This document shows positions 15,878-24,443 of a DNA stretch of 64,000 nucleotides, one piece after another (the first letter of the stretch is position 1; the number at the start of each line of letters is the position of its first letter). Below the pieces are notes generated by a model that was not told the DNA's origin, ran no database searches, and was given only the letters and a program-made list of their open reading frames with translations. This DNA is from Pseudomonas sp. 21. Lineage in GTDB: Bacteria > Pseudomonadota > Gammaproteobacteria > Pseudomonadales > Pseudomonadaceae. Where the stretch lies: positions 223,390 to 287,389 of the forward strand of contig NZ_JYOA01000002.1 of assembly GCF_000955805.1 (NCBI RefSeq), in the 5' to 3' direction. The translations under genes and the position numbers were made by a program.

Positions 15878-18762
15878 CGACGGACCTCGGCTTTTTCCGC
15901 TTGGCGACGCTCCTTGAGCAGACGCCGCTGTTCGTCACTGAACGCCTGGTAGCGCTTCTGCCATTCCGAAGGCTGGAACACGCGCACCACTTCCACCGCG
16001 GTGACCTTGTATTCCGGGCAGTTGGTGGCCCAGTCGGAGTTGTCGGTGGTGATCACGTTGGCGCCCGATTCGGGGAAGTGGAAGGTGGTGTAGACCACCC
16101 CTGGCGCCACCCGCTCGCTGACCCTGGCACGCAGCACCGTCTGCCCGGCGCGGCTGCCCACGCCGACCCAGTCGCCGTCGTTGATGCCCCGGCTTTCGGC
16201 GTCGCTGGCGTGGATTTCCAGGCGATCTTCCTCGTGCCAGGCGACGTTGTCGGTGCGCCGGGTCTGCGCGCCGACGTTGTACTGGCTGAGGATGCGCCCG
16301 GTGGTGAGCAGCAGCGGGTAGCGGGCGTTGACCTTCTCCTCGGTGGGCACGTAGCCGGTGAGCATGAAGCGCCCCTTGCCGCGCACGAACTGTTCGATGT
16401 GCATGGTCGGCGTGCCATCGGGCGCAGCGTCGTTGCACGGCCATTGCAGGCTGCCGTGGCGGTCCAGTTCGGCGTAGCTGACGCGGGTGAAGGTCGGTGT
16501 CAGGCGGGCGATCTCGTCCATGATCTGCGACGGGTGCTGGTAGTCCATCGGGTAACCCAGGGCGTTGGCCAGGGCGACTGTGGCTTCCCAGTCGGCCTTG
16601 CCGCCCAGCGGTTCCATCACCTTGCGCACCCGCGAGATGCGTCGCTCGGCGTTGGTGAAGGTGCCGTCCTTCTCCAGGAAGGAGCTGCCCGGCAGGAACA
16701 CGTGGGCGAACTTGGCGGTTTCGTTGAGGAAGATGTCCTGCACCACCACGCATTCCATGGCGGAGAGGGCGGCGGTGACGTGCTGGGTATTCGGGTCGCT
16801 CTGGGCGATGTCCTCGCCCTGGCAGTACAGCGCCTTGAAGGTGCCGCCCAGCGCCGCTTCGAACATGTTGGGAATGCGCAGGCCGGGATCGGGCTGCAGG
16901 GTCACGCCCCAGGCCTGTTCGAACTGGCTGCGCACGATCTGGTTGGAAATGTGCCGATAGCCGGGCAGCTCATGGGGGAAGGAGCCCATGTCGCACGAGC
17001 CCTGCACGTTGTTCTGGCCGCGCAGCGGGTTCACCCCGACGCCCTCGCGGCCGACGTTGCCGGTGGCCATGGCGAGGTTGGCGATGCCCATCACCGCGGT
17101 GCTGCCCTGGCTGTGCTCGGTGACGCCCAGGCCATAGTAGATCGCCGCGTTGCCGCCGGTGGCGTAGAGGCGGGCGGCAGCGCGGATTTCCTCGGCGGGC
17201 ACGCCGCAGACCGGGCCGAGCACTTCCGGGGCGTTCTCCGGCAGGCTGACGAAGTCGCGCCAGCGGATGAAGTCGCTGGCCTCGCAGCGCGCATCGACGA
17301 AGTCCTGCTTGACCAGCCCCTCGGTGACGATGACGTGGGCCAGGGCGTTGAGCATGGCGACGTTGGTGCCGGGGCGCAGTTGCAGGTGCAGCTCGGCGCG
17401 GGCGTGGGGCGAGTCGACCAGGTCGATGCGCCGGGGGTCGATGACGATCAGCTGTGCGCCCTGGCGCAGGCGGCGCTTGAGCTGCGAGCCGAACACCGGG
17501 TGCGCGTCGGTGGGGTTGGCACCCATCACCAGCACCACGTCGGACTGCATCACCGAGTCGAAGCTCTGGGTGCCGGCGGATTCGCCCAGGGTCTGCTTCA
17601 GGCCGTAGCCGGTGGGTGAGTGGCAGACCCGCGCGCAAGTGTCGACGTTGTTGTTGCCGAACGCCGCGCGCACCAGTTTCTGCACCAGGTAGGTTTCTTC
17701 GTTGGTGCAGCGGCTGGAGGTGATGCCGCCGATGGAGTCGCGCCCGTATTTCGTCTGGATGCGGCGGAATTCGCTGGCAGCATAGGTGACGGCCTCGTCC
17801 CAGCTGACTTCCTGCCAGGGGTCGCTGATGTGCTTGCGGATCATCGGCTTGGTGATGCGGTCCGGGTGCGTGGCGTAGCCCCAGGCGAAGCGGCCCTTGA
17901 CGCAGGAGTGGCCGTGGTTGGCCTGGCCGTTCTTGTCCGGGACCATGCGCACCAACTGGTTGCCCTTCATCTCGGCGCGGAAGGAGCAGCCCACTCCGCA
18001 GTAGGCGCAGGTGGTGATGACGGCGCGCTCGGGCTGGCCGATCTCGACCACGCTCTTTTCCATCAGCGTGGCGGTGGGGCAGGCCTGTACGCAGGCGCCG
18101 CAGGAGACGCATTCGGAATCGAGGAAATTATCGCCGCCGGCAGCCGCCACGCGGGACTCGAAGCCGCGTCCCTCGATGGTCAGGGCGAAGGTGCCCTGGG
18201 TTTCCTCGCAGGCGCGCACGCAGCGGTTGCAGACGATGCACTTGCTCGGGTCGTAGTCGAAGTAGGGGTTGGAGACGTCTTTCGCATCGCCCAGGTGGTT
18301 GGCGCCGTCGTAGCCGTAGCGCACCTCGCGCAGGCCGACCTGGCCGGCCACGGTCTGCAGTTCGCAGTTGCCGTTGGCGGAACAGGTCAGGCAGTCCAGT
18401 GGGTGGTCGGAGATATACAGTTCCATGACGTTGCGGCGCAGGCCCGCCAGCTTCGGCGTCTGCGTGCGCACCACCATGCCCTCGCCGACCGGCGTGGTGC
18501 AGGAGGCCGGGTAGCCGCGCATGCCGTCGATTTCCACCAGGCACAGGCGGCAGGAGCCGAAGGCTTCCAGGCTGTCGGTGGCGCAGAGTTTGGGAATGCT
18601 GGTGCCCAGCAGCGCGGCGGCGCGCATCACCGAGGTGCCGGCGGGGACGCTGATCTGCCGGCCATCGATGCTCAGGCTGACCTGCACGTCGCTCTCGCGG
18701 GCGGGGGTGCCGAGGTCTATGTCACCCGTGCTGGACGTGGCAGGGTCAAAGAAATTGATCAC
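15874..18762 (-). CDS. fdsA: NAD-dependent formate dehydrogenase, alpha (molybdenum) subunit
   Basis: A 962-residue cytoplasmic enzyme that oxidises formate to CO2. The N-terminal part has a NuoG-like [2Fe-2S] domain (GSCRLCLVE), the Cys-rich DCLTCSANGNCEL element and two [4Fe-4S] motifs (CIVCNRCVRACEE and CVSCGACVQACPT). The bis-MGD domain follows, with CAYCGVGCSF, then DTCARVCHSPTG carrying the likely Mo-ligand Cys; the C-terminal domain binds the guanine dinucleotides. Start is GTG at 18760-18762 (VINFFDPA), overlapping the fdsB stop as GTGA; upstream sequence in this frame is Arg-rich shadow. Confidence 0.93.
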   Translation of the reverse strand: MINFFDPATSSTGDIDLGTPARESDVQVSLSIDGRQISVPAGTSVMRAAALLGTSIPKLCATDSLEAFGSCRLCLVEIDGMRGYPASCTTPVGEGMVVRTQTPKLAGLRRNVMELYISDHPLDCLTCSANGNCELQTVAGQVGLREVRYGYDGANHLGDAKDVSNPYFDYDPSKCIVCNRCVRACEETQGTFALTIEGRGFESRVAAAGGDNFLDSECVSCGACVQACPTATLMEKSVVEIGQPERAVITTCAYCGVGCSFRAEMKGNQLVRMVPDKNGQANHGHSCVKGRFAWGYATHPDRITKPMIRKHISDPWQEVSWDEAVTYAASEFRRIQTKYGRDSIGGITSSRCTNEETYLVQKLVRAAFGNNNVDTCARVCHSPTGYGLKQTLGESAGTQSFDSVMQSDVVLVMGANPTDAHPVFGSQLKRRLRQGAQLIVIDPRRIDLVDSPHARAELHLQLRPGTNVAMLNALAHVIVTEGLVKQDFVDARCEASDFIRWRDFVSLPENAPEVLGPVCGVPAEEIRAAARLYATGGNAAIYYGLGVTEHSQGSTAVMGIANLAMATGNVGREGVGVNPLRGQNNVQGSCDMGSFPHELPGYRHISNQIVRSQFEQAWGVTLQPDPGLRIPNMFEAALGGTFKALYCQGEDIAQSDPNTQHVTAALSAMECVVVQDIFLNETAKFAHVFLPGSSFLEKDGTFTNAERRISRVRKVMEPLGGKADWEATVALANALGYPMDYQHPSQIMDEIARLTPTFTRVSYAELDRHGSLQWPCNDAAPDGTPTMHIEQFVRGKGRFMLTGYVPTEEKVNARYPLLLTTGRILSQYNVGAQTRRTDNVAWHEEDRLEIHASDAESRGINDGDWVGVGSRAGQTVLRARVSERVAPGVVYTTFHFPESGANVITTDNSDWATNCPEYKVTAVEVVRVFQPSEWQKRYQAFSDEQRRLLKERRQAEKAEVRR

Positions 18763-20318
18763 GAGTCGGCCTCCGAAGTCGCCAGACCGAAGTCGGCGGG
18801 GAAGTGCTTGAGGGCGCTGGCCACGGGGAAGGCGGTCATCCCGCCGAGGGCGCAGAGCGAGCCGTATTGCATCGTGTCGCAGAGATCGGTGAGCAGCCGC
18901 GCCTGCTCCTCGCGGGCGCTGAGGTCGGTGGCGGCGATCAGCCGGTCGACCACCTCCACGCCACGAGTCGAGCCGATGCGGCAGGGCGTGCACTTGCCGC
19001 AGGATTCCTCGGCGCAGAACTGCAGGGCAAAGCGCGCCATGCGTGCCATGTCCAGGCTGTCGTCGGCCACCACCACGCCGCCATGGCCGAGCATGGCGCC
19101 GACGGCGGCAAAGGCTTCGTAGTCCAGCGGGGTGTCGAACTGCGAGGGCGGTACCCAGGCACCGAGCGGGCCGCCGACTTGCGCGGCCTTCAGCGGTCGG
19201 CCGCTGGCGGTGCCACCGCCGTAGCCTTCCACCAGCTCGCGCAGGGTCAGGCCGAAGGCGCGCTCCACCAGCCCGCCTTGGCGGACGTTGCCGGCCAGCT
19301 GGAAGGGCATGGTGCCCAGCGAGCGGCCCATGCCGAAGTCACGGTAGAACGGGGCGCCCCTGGCCAGGATGATGGGCACCGAGGCCAGGGTGAGCACGTT
19401 GTGCACCAGCGTCGGCAGGCCGAACAGACCCTGCAGCGCGGGCAGCGGCGGTTTGGCGCGGACCACGCCGCGCTTGCCTTCCAGCGAGTCCAGCAGGGCG
19501 GTTTCCTCGCCGCAGATGTAGGCGCCGGCGCCGACCCGCACTTCCAGCTCGAAGGCGCGGCCGCTGCCGCAGACGTCGTCACCGAGGTAGCCGGCTTCGC
19601 GGGCGAGCGTCAGCGCCTGGTTCAGGGTGGCGATGGCGTCCGGGTATTCCGAGCGCACGTAGAGGTAGCCCATGCTCGCGCCGACGGCGAGGCCAGCGAT
19701 GGCCATGCCCTCGATCAGCAGGAAGGGGTCGCCTTCCATCAGCATGCGGTCGGCGAAGGTCCCGGAGTCGCCTTCGTCGGCGTTGCACACCAGGTATTTC
19801 TGCGGGCCGACGGCGTCACGCACGGTGCGCCACTTGATGCCGGCGGGGAAGGCCGCGCCGCCACGGCCGCGCAGGCCGGAATCGAGTACAGCGGCGACCA
19901 CTTCGGCGCCATCCATCGCTATGGCGCGGATCAGGCCTTCGAAGCCGCCGTGGCTGCGGTAGTCATCCAGCGACAGCGGCCGGGTGATGCCGGCGCGGGC
20001 GAAGAGCAGGCGCTGTTGGGTTTTCAGGTAGGGAAGCTCCTCCACCAGCCCCAGGGCGAGCGGATGGCTGGCCCGGTCGCCGGCCAGGGCGTCGAGGAGC
20101 GCGGGGATGTCGGCTGCCGCAAGCGGACCGAAACCCAGCCGGCCGGCGTCGCTGTCGACTTCTACCAGTGGTTCCAGCCAATACAGGCCGCGCGAGCTGG
20201 TGCGCTGGATGTCCAGCGGCAGCTGGCGGCGCTCGGCCTCGGCGACCAGGGCGTCGGTTACCTCGTCGGCGCCCACCGCGCGGGCCACGGAATCGCAGGA
20301 AACGAACAGCTTCAGCAT
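18759..20318 (-). CDS. fdsB: NAD-dependent formate dehydrogenase, beta (FMN/NAD) subunit
   Basis: A 519-residue NuoF-like protein. The N-terminal thioredoxin-like region begins MLKLFVSCDS. GLRGRGGAAFPAGIKW and NADEGDSGTFADR form the FMN and NADH site, and ESCGKCTPCRIG binds the [4Fe-4S] cluster. It passes electrons from the FdsA clusters to NAD+. The ATG at 20316-20318 overlaps the fdsG stop by 7 bp; the GTGA junction with fdsA shows coupled translation of the operon. Confidence 0.93.
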   Translation of the reverse strand: MLKLFVSCDSVARAVGADEVTDALVAEAERRQLPLDIQRTSSRGLYWLEPLVEVDSDAGRLGFGPLAAADIPALLDALAGDRASHPLALGLVEELPYLKTQQRLLFARAGITRPLSLDDYRSHGGFEGLIRAIAMDGAEVVAAVLDSGLRGRGGAAFPAGIKWRTVRDAVGPQKYLVCNADEGDSGTFADRMLMEGDPFLLIEGMAIAGLAVGASMGYLYVRSEYPDAIATLNQALTLAREAGYLGDDVCGSGRAFELEVRVGAGAYICGEETALLDSLEGKRGVVRAKPPLPALQGLFGLPTLVHNVLTLASVPIILARGAPFYRDFGMGRSLGTMPFQLAGNVRQGGLVERAFGLTLRELVEGYGGGTASGRPLKAAQVGGPLGAWVPPSQFDTPLDYEAFAAVGAMLGHGGVVVADDSLDMARMARFALQFCAEESCGKCTPCRIGSTRGVEVVDRLIAATDLSAREEQARLLTDLCDTMQYGSLCALGGMTAFPVASALKHFPADFGLATSEADS

Positions 20319-20794
20319 GCGGCGTCCTCCCGGCAACCGTTCACCAGCTCCCGCAGGCGTTCGGCGGTGAGACGGGCGTGCACGCGGCCGTCGAGTTCCA
20401 GCGCCGGCGAGCAGGCGCAGGCGCCCAGGCAGTAGACCGGGCGCAGGGCGATGCGGCCATCGGCGCTGGTGCCGTGGTCGTCGAGTTCAAGCTGCTCGCG
20501 CAGCTGCGCGGCCAAGGCTTCGGCCCCCCGGCTCTGGCACGACTCGGCCCGGCACAGGCGCAGCGTATGGCGGGCTGGCGGCGCGCTGCGGAAGTCGTGG
20601 TAGAAGCTGATCACCCCGCGCACTTCGGCGACGCTGAGGTTCAGGGCGTGGGCAATTTCCGGGAGGGCATCGTCGGGGATGTAGCCGACGCAGTCCTGGA
20701 TGGCGTGCAGCACCGGCAGCAGGGCGCCGGGAGCGGCCTTGAGACGTTCCAGCACATCGTGGATCAGGGGCAGGTGAAGCGAATCATCAGGCAT
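20312..20794 (-). CDS. fdsG: NAD-dependent formate dehydrogenase, gamma ([2Fe-2S]) subunit
   Basis: A 160-residue NuoE-like thioredoxin fold. Cluster cysteines are in CRAESCQSRGAE and CLGACACSPAL. The helical N-terminal part (VLHAIQDCVGYIPDDALPEI) is the standard NuoE/FdsG start. I chose ATG 20794 (MPDDSLHLP) with GAGGTG 7 nt upstream; MAGIRD at 20827 is the alternative. It is the first gene of the leftward fdsGBAD operon. Confidence 0.9.
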   Translation of the reverse strand: MPDDSLHLPLIHDVLERLKAAPGALLPVLHAIQDCVGYIPDDALPEIAHALNLSVAEVRGVISFYHDFRSAPPARHTLRLCRAESCQSRGAEALAAQLREQLELDDHGTSADGRIALRPVYCLGACACSPALELDGRVHARLTAERLRELVNGCREDAAC

Positions 20795-21165
20795 ACAGCG
20801 CACCTCGATATCGCGGATGCCTGCCATGGGCGGCGATCCGGAATCCTTCGGCTGCGGCGTACCGGCCACGTCACGGACTGCGTGGCTGTTCGGGGCGCCA
20901 TTCTTATTATCCGGCCAGGCATCTGGGCGCGCCTGGTCCTCGACAGTATGGAAGCTTGCCATCCCTTGTGTTCAAGGATTGCACCGCAGCGACCCTGCGC
21001 ATCCTGAAACCGACAAGGGGCCCAAACCGCCACCTTGTCCGCTCAGAGCCCCCTTATTGGCCGGTAATGCCCTCAGGCACGGCCGCTGCCCGATTTAACC
21101 TGCCCGCTACCCATGACAACAAGAATCCGCGCCGTCGCCGCGCGCGGGAAGAATAGGGGAGCACC
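20795..21165. other. Divergent intergenic region, 371 bp
   Basis: It separates fdsG (left) from the cytochrome c gene (right) and must carry both promoters. The only AT-rich spot is around 20902-20919 (CATTCTTATTATCC), which read leftward gives GGATAATAAG, a possible -10 for fdsG. No clear -35, operator or small gene was found. Confidence 0.4.
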
Positions 21166-21534
21166 ATGCACAAACCCGCAACACCCTGGCTGCAGATTGC
21201 CGTGCTGGCCCTGGCCGGCCTGCTCGGCGGCTGTGGTGACGACGCCGCGCCGACACCCACTCGCAACGCCGCCGCCCTGGCGCCTGCCGACCCGGCGCTG
21301 GCGAAAATCTATGACAGCAGTTGCAAGCTCTGCCACGCCAACCCGGCTTCCGGCGCGCCGCAGAGCGGCGACGCGAAAGCCTGGCAGCCGCGCGTCGCCC
21401 AGGGCGCCGACAGCCTGCTGGACCACAGCATCAATGGCTTCAAGGGCATGCCGCCAATGGGCATGTGCATGCAGTGCTCGGAAGAAGAGTTCCTGGCGCT
21501 GATTTCCTTCATGTCCGGCCAATCGGTCCAGTAA
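21166..21534 (+). CDS. c5-type cytochrome c lipoprotein
   Basis: A 122-residue protein. A lipoprotein signal peptide ends in LLGGC (Cys23), so it should be anchored in the envelope. C53-KLC-H57 binds haem c, and the axial Met lies in the MPPMGMC segment; the extra CMQC pair is the disulfide typical of cytochrome c5. It is the first gene of a set with a FAD oxidase and a PLP enzyme, both with export signals, and so is the likely electron acceptor of the oxidase. Confidence 0.85.
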   Translation: MHKPATPWLQIAVLALAGLLGGCGDDAAPTPTRNAAALAPADPALAKIYDSSCKLCHANPASGAPQSGDAKAWQPRVAQGADSLLDHSINGFKGMPPMGMCMQCSEEEFLALISFMSGQSVQ

Positions 21535-21550
21535 GCGCGGGGTTTCTTCG

Positions 21551-22945
21551 ATGCCTATTCATCTCACCCGGCGCCAACTCCTGCAGAACGCCGGAATCGC
21601 CGGCGCCTTCGCGGCGCTGTCGAGCAGCCCGCTGGCCGCCGAGCTGGCCCGTGCGCCGCGACTGATCCCCTGGCGCAACTGGTCCGGCGGGCAGAGCTGC
21701 CTGCCGGCAGCGCGCCTGGCGCCGCAGAGCCTGGACGAACTGGTGCAGGTCATCCGCCAGGCCCAGGGCAAGGTCCGCCCGGTTGGCTCGGCGCATTCCT
21801 TCAGCGCCCTGGTGCCCACCGACGGCACGCTGGTCTCGCTGGCCTATTTCAATGGCCTGCTCGGCCACGATGCCGATACGCTGCAGGCGGAATTCGCCGC
21901 CGGCACGCCCATGTCGCTCATGGGGCCGGCGCTGAAAGAGATCGGCCAGGCGCTGCCGAACATGTCGGACATCGATTACCAGACCCTGGCCGGGGCGATT
22001 TCCACCTCGACCCACGGCACCGGCGTTGGCTTTGGCTCCTATTCCTCCCGCGTCGCCGGCCTGCAACTGGTGACCGCCAGCGGCGAAGTGCTGGACTGCG
22101 ACGCCCAGCGCCATCCCGAGGTGTTCAATGCCGCGCGTGTATCTCTGGGGGCATTCGGCATCGCCACCCGCGTGCGCCTGCAGAATCGCGCGGCCTTCCG
22201 CCTGCACGAGCGGCAGTGGATCGCCAGCACGGAAGAACTGCTGGAGGATGTGGAAAAAAACACCCGCGAGAACCAGCACTGGGAGATGCAGGTGCTGACC
22301 CACTCCGACTACGCGCTGTCCATCGCCCTGAACGAGACCACCGACCCGGCCACGCCGCCGCTGGACCCGGCCAAGGAGGGCGGCAACGAGTACGTGAGCA
22401 TCATCGAGGGCCTCGACAAGTACGGCAGTGATTTCCCTGCCGCGCGACGCTTCCTGCTCAACAGCCTGCGCCATGTGGCCAGCTTCGACGACCGCGTCGG
22501 CGACTCCTACGACGTCTTTGCCAACGTGCGCAACGTGCGTTTCAACGAGATGGAGTATTCGGTCCCGGCCGAGCATGGCCCGGCCTGCCTGCGCGAGATC
22601 CTCAAGCTGATCAACGACAAGGACCTGCGCACCTGGTTCCCCATCGAGTACCGCTACGTGAAGGCCGACGAAATTCCCCTGAGCATGTTCGAGGGCCGCG
22701 ACAGCTGCTCCATCTCCGTGCACCAGCACTACAGCATGGATCACCACAACTTCTTCGCCGCCGTCGAACCGATCTTCTGGAAGTACGCCGGCCGGCCGCA
22801 CTGGGGCAAGCTGCACACGCTGAATGCGCGCACGCTGCAACCGCTGTATCCGCGCTGGAAGGAATTCACCGAGGTGCGCCGCGAGCTGGACCCGCAGGGC
22901 AAGTTCCTCAATGCCCACCTGTCATCGATCCTGGGCGTGGCCTGA
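21551..22945 (+). CDS. Tat-exported VAO-family FAD oxidase, sugar-lactone oxidase type
   Basis: A 464-residue protein. The N-terminus TRRQLLQNAGIAGAFAAL is a twin-arginine signal, so it is folded with FAD before export. The FAD_binding_4 region includes VRPVGSAHSFSALVP and STSTHGTGVGFG. The C-terminal part has HWGK, the HWxK motif of aldonolactone oxidases (ALO/GLO/alditol oxidase). It probably oxidises a sugar lactone or polyol and may reduce the upstream cytochrome instead of O2. It follows the cytochrome gene by 16 bp. The real substrate is unknown. Confidence 0.8.
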   Translation: MPIHLTRRQLLQNAGIAGAFAALSSSPLAAELARAPRLIPWRNWSGGQSCLPAARLAPQSLDELVQVIRQAQGKVRPVGSAHSFSALVPTDGTLVSLAYFNGLLGHDADTLQAEFAAGTPMSLMGPALKEIGQALPNMSDIDYQTLAGAISTSTHGTGVGFGSYSSRVAGLQLVTASGEVLDCDAQRHPEVFNAARVSLGAFGIATRVRLQNRAAFRLHERQWIASTEELLEDVEKNTRENQHWEMQVLTHSDYALSIALNETTDPATPPLDPAKEGGNEYVSIIEGLDKYGSDFPAARRFLLNSLRHVASFDDRVGDSYDVFANVRNVRFNEMEYSVPAEHGPACLREILKLINDKDLRTWFPIEYRYVKADEIPLSMFEGRDSCSISVHQHYSMDHHNFFAAVEPIFWKYAGRPHWGKLHTLNARTLQPLYPRWKEFTEVRRELDPQGKFLNAHLSSILGVA

Positions 22946-22961
22946 CAAGGAAGAAGAATCC

Positions 22962-24239
22962 ATGAAACGACGCAATTTCATCGTCGGTGCAGCGGGGGCG
23001 GGCGTTCTGCTCGCCGGCGCTGGCGCCTGGCTGCGACCGACCGACCACGGCGCGCCCTACGACGACTACTTCGCCCGGCTCAACCGCGAGCTGCGCGAGC
23101 ACGGGCCGATGCGCCCGGTGATGCTGATCGACCTGGACCGGTTGGATCACAACGTCGATGTGGTGATGCAGTCGGTCGCCCGCACCGGCAAGCACCTGCG
23201 CGTGGTGGAGAAGTCCCTGCCGTCGCCACAACTGCTCGACTACATCGCCAAGCGTGCCGGCACCCGGCGGATGATGTCCTTCCACCAGCCCTTCCTCAAC
23301 CACGACGCCGAGCGCTTTCCCGACGCCGACCTGCTGCTGGGCAAGCCGCTGCCGGTGGGCTCGGCGCAGCAGTTCTACGAGAACCTGCGCGGCCCCTTCG
23401 ACCCGACGACCCAGTTGCAATGGCTGCTCGACACCCCCGAGCGCCTGCAGCAGTACCTGGCGCTGGCGCAGGGGCGCAACACCCGGCTGCGAATCAACAT
23501 CGAACTGGACGTCGGCCTGCACCGGGGCGGCGTGGCGGACCACGAAACCCTGGGCAGGATGCTCACGATCATCGGCGCCAACCTGCAGCACCTGGAGTTC
23601 GCCGGCTTCATGGGCTACGACCCCTTCGTCGGCATGGGCGTGCCCGAGGTCCTCGGCTCCTCGGAAGAGCTCTTCGCCAAGGTGATGACGCTCTACAACG
23701 GCTTCGTCGACTACGCCCGCACCCAACACACGACGCTGTGGAAGCCAGGCCTGACGCTCAATACCGCTGGCAGTCCGAGTTTCAGGATGCATGAGAACGA
23801 ACGCACCAGCACCGAGGTATCGGTGGGCTCGGCGCTGGTCAAGCCGACGCACTATGACCTGCCATCCCTGGTGGACCACCAGCCGGCTGCCTTCATCGCC
23901 ACGCCGGTGATCAAGAGCACCGGCCCGGTGCGGATTCCCGCGCTGGACGGCAAGTCGCAACTGTTCTCGTGGTGGGACCCGAACCAGCGCGAGACCTTCT
24001 TCGTCTATGGCGGCAACTGGATGGCCGAGCCCGAGTCGCCCAGGGGACTGCAGTTCAATGGCCTGTACGGGCGCAGCTCGAATCAGGAGATGGTCAATGG
24101 GTCCAGCGCGGTCGGCCTGAAGGTGGACGACCAGGTGTTCCTGCGCCCGACCCAGTCCGAGTCGATCCTCCTGCAGTTCGGCGACCTGCTGGCGGTGCGT
24201 GGGGGGCGCATCGTCGAGCAGTGGCCTGTGTATAGCTGA
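22962..24239 (+). CDS. Exported PLP enzyme of the D-threonine aldolase / DSD1 family
   Basis: A 425-residue protein. MKRRNFIVGAAGAGVLLAGA looks like a twin-arginine signal. MLIDLDRLDHNVDVVMQ followed by RVVEKSLPS (Lys84, likely the PLP Schiff-base lysine) is the alanine-racemase-type N-terminal barrel shared by D-threonine aldolase and D-serine dehydratase (DSD1). INIELDVGLHRGGV is a further family block. Its ATG follows the oxidase stop by 16 bp with AAGGAAGAAG upstream. A Tat-exported PLP barrel enzyme is unusual. Reaction unknown; aldol cleavage or dehydration of a D-hydroxy amino acid is the family expectation. Confidence 0.75.
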   Translation: MKRRNFIVGAAGAGVLLAGAGAWLRPTDHGAPYDDYFARLNRELREHGPMRPVMLIDLDRLDHNVDVVMQSVARTGKHLRVVEKSLPSPQLLDYIAKRAGTRRMMSFHQPFLNHDAERFPDADLLLGKPLPVGSAQQFYENLRGPFDPTTQLQWLLDTPERLQQYLALAQGRNTRLRINIELDVGLHRGGVADHETLGRMLTIIGANLQHLEFAGFMGYDPFVGMGVPEVLGSSEELFAKVMTLYNGFVDYARTQHTTLWKPGLTLNTAGSPSFRMHENERTSTEVSVGSALVKPTHYDLPSLVDHQPAAFIATPVIKSTGPVRIPALDGKSQLFSWWDPNQRETFFVYGGNWMAEPESPRGLQFNGLYGRSSNQEMVNGSSAVGLKVDDQVFLRPTQSESILLQFGDLLAVRGGRIVEQWPVYS

Positions 24240-24253
24240 GTTCCGAGAGTGAC

Positions 24254-24287
24254 GAAAAAGCCTCATGTCTTCGACCTGAGGTTTTTT
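24254..24287 (+). terminator. Rho-independent terminator after the PLP-enzyme gene
   Basis: AAAAAGCCTCA and TGAGGTTTTTT flank an 11-nt loop; the CCTCA/TGAGG core is extended by A-T pairs and ends in a T6 run. It lies 15 bp past the PLP-enzyme stop and separates that operon from the vgrG island. Confidence 0.85.
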
Positions 24288-24344
24288 CTGGCTGCTGTTG
24301 AATCCAGCATCCGGTTTCGTATGGCCGAGCGGCTACTGGAATTT

Positions 24345-24395
24345 TGTCTGATGAACGATCAGACACCCTTTCCGGACAGGTCTGAATGACAGACC
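24345..24395. promoter_or_regulatory. Tandem GTCTG/CAGAC dyads upstream of vgrG
   Basis: TGTCTGAT-GAACG-ATCAGACA (24345-24365) is a perfect 8-bp inverted repeat, and GGTCTG-AATGA-CAGACC (24379-24395) a perfect 6-bp one. Both are built on GTCTG and CAGAC, in the 200 bp between the terminator and the vgrG start. They could be operator half-sites or hairpins in the leader. No regulator is known from sequence. Confidence 0.45.
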
Positions 24396-24443
24396 CGTTT
24401 CCAGGCTGTTGGGATGGTCGCTTCCCCGGAACGGATGCCTGCC

